DNA of 64,000 nt from Tetrahymena elliotti 4EA (taxonomy: Eukaryota > Ciliophora > Oligohymenophorea > Hymenostomatida > Tetrahymenidae), in the NCBI GenBank assembly GCA_000231825.2, contig JH720395.1, positions 1 through 64,000 of the forward strand, written 5' to 3'. The position numbers and the translations under genes are program-made. The number at the start of each line of letters is the position of its first letter. Position 1 is the first letter of the stretch. This document shows positions 63,790 through 64,000 of this stretch, piece by piece. Under the pieces are notes generated by a model that searched no databases, was not told the origin of the DNA, and saw nothing but the letters and a program-made list of their open reading frames with translations.

Positions 63790-64000
63790 ATGAAAACTGC
63801 TTTGATACTCATTTCCTTAATATCTTTAGTGAGCGTTTTTACTCTCAGCTAGATTAAAGTAAATGAAAGTCTTAGATCTGACAATTCTGGTTGTTATGGC
63901 TTTATAATCAATCCAACATCTCTTCAGATGCTTAATTATTGCAAAGTAAATATGGTACTTTAAATCTCAGTTACTGCTACTTCCCTTGACAAAACTTAAG
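63790..64000 (+). CDS. Secreted or surface protein, N-terminal part only
   Basis: The frame opens with a classical signal peptide, MKTALILISLISLVSVFTLS, with likely cleavage near residue 20. About 50 residues follow, with Cys at about 35 and 52, as expected for a disulfide-bonded extracellular protein. The gene runs off the end of the window, so neither family nor length can be told. The start is secure because the signal peptide begins at this ATG. Confidence 0.7.

Noticed and set aside
1..64000. Chromosome breakage sequence (AAACCAACCTCTTT-like) in the window
   Set aside because: None was noticed on either strand while reading; an exact search was not possible.

Overview
This window is ciliate nuclear DNA, most likely from the macronuclear genome of Tetrahymena or a close relative. 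It is extremely AT-rich. TAA and TAG occur in frame at positions where conserved families have glutamine, and every intact gene ends at TGA. Introns are numerous, short (mostly 45-110 nt), AT-rich and GT...AG. Read with the standard code the window looks nearly gene-less; read with TAA/TAG=Gln it holds about 14 genes, several decayed copies, and long AT-rich spacers.

Layout. 1.1-5.1 kb carries three compact housekeeping genes: ATG3 (autophagy E2-like enzyme, +), an OsmC-family protein (-) and the exosome subunit RRP40 (-). 5.1-10 kb is mostly non-coding, with remnants including a decayed AlbA_2/Schlafen-type gene. 11.3-14.0 kb is a seven-exon RBM26/27-like RNA-binding protein gene (-). 15.3-16.1 kb is a small membrane-anchored protein gene, possibly SNARE-like (-). 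16.9-27.0 kb holds two tandem paralogues of a large two-TM receptor-like protein with a Cache ectodomain and a helical-repeat cytoplasmic part (both -). 27.9-28.8 kb is the GINS subunit PSF2 (-). 29.6-30.8 kb is a histidine-phosphotransfer (HPt) protein (-). 32.7-35.4 kb is an intronless VIT + von Willebrand A protein (-).

From 36.4 to 50.1 kb there is a linked pair: an intronless B-box-like/coiled-coil/LRR gene (39.5-43.6 kb, +) and a 10-exon, Ser-Pro-rich disordered protein ending in an ALMS motif (44.2-50.1 kb, +), a signature of centriole/basal-body proteins. A degenerate copy of the junction between these two genes (LRR 3' end + spacer + first ALMS-gene exon) lies upstream at 36.4-37.75 kb. 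A decayed Tc1/IS630-type transposase fragment lies between the copy and the intact LRR gene. 50.7-55.0 kb is a long coiled-coil protein gene (+) with a repeat-filled intron. 56.3-57.7 kb is an unrecognised acidic/lysine-rich protein (+). 59.7-61.85 kb is a degenerate array of about 200-300-bp repeats. The window ends inside a gene for a secreted protein with a signal peptide (63.8 kb, +).

The genes do not form a pathway; this is an ordinary eukaryotic neighbourhood mixing conserved housekeeping genes (autophagy, exosome, replication) with ciliate-expanded families (Cache receptors, LRR, VIT/vWA, coiled coil). The parts most worth a second look are the ALMS-motif protein, the HPt protein with its ambiguous prenylation-type C-terminus, the duplicated LRR/ALMS junction, the OsmC protein with one catalytic Cys replaced, and the two unexplained repeat regions. 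Gene models were assembled by hand from reading frame, splice signals and phase, so exon boundaries are inferences unless stated otherwise.
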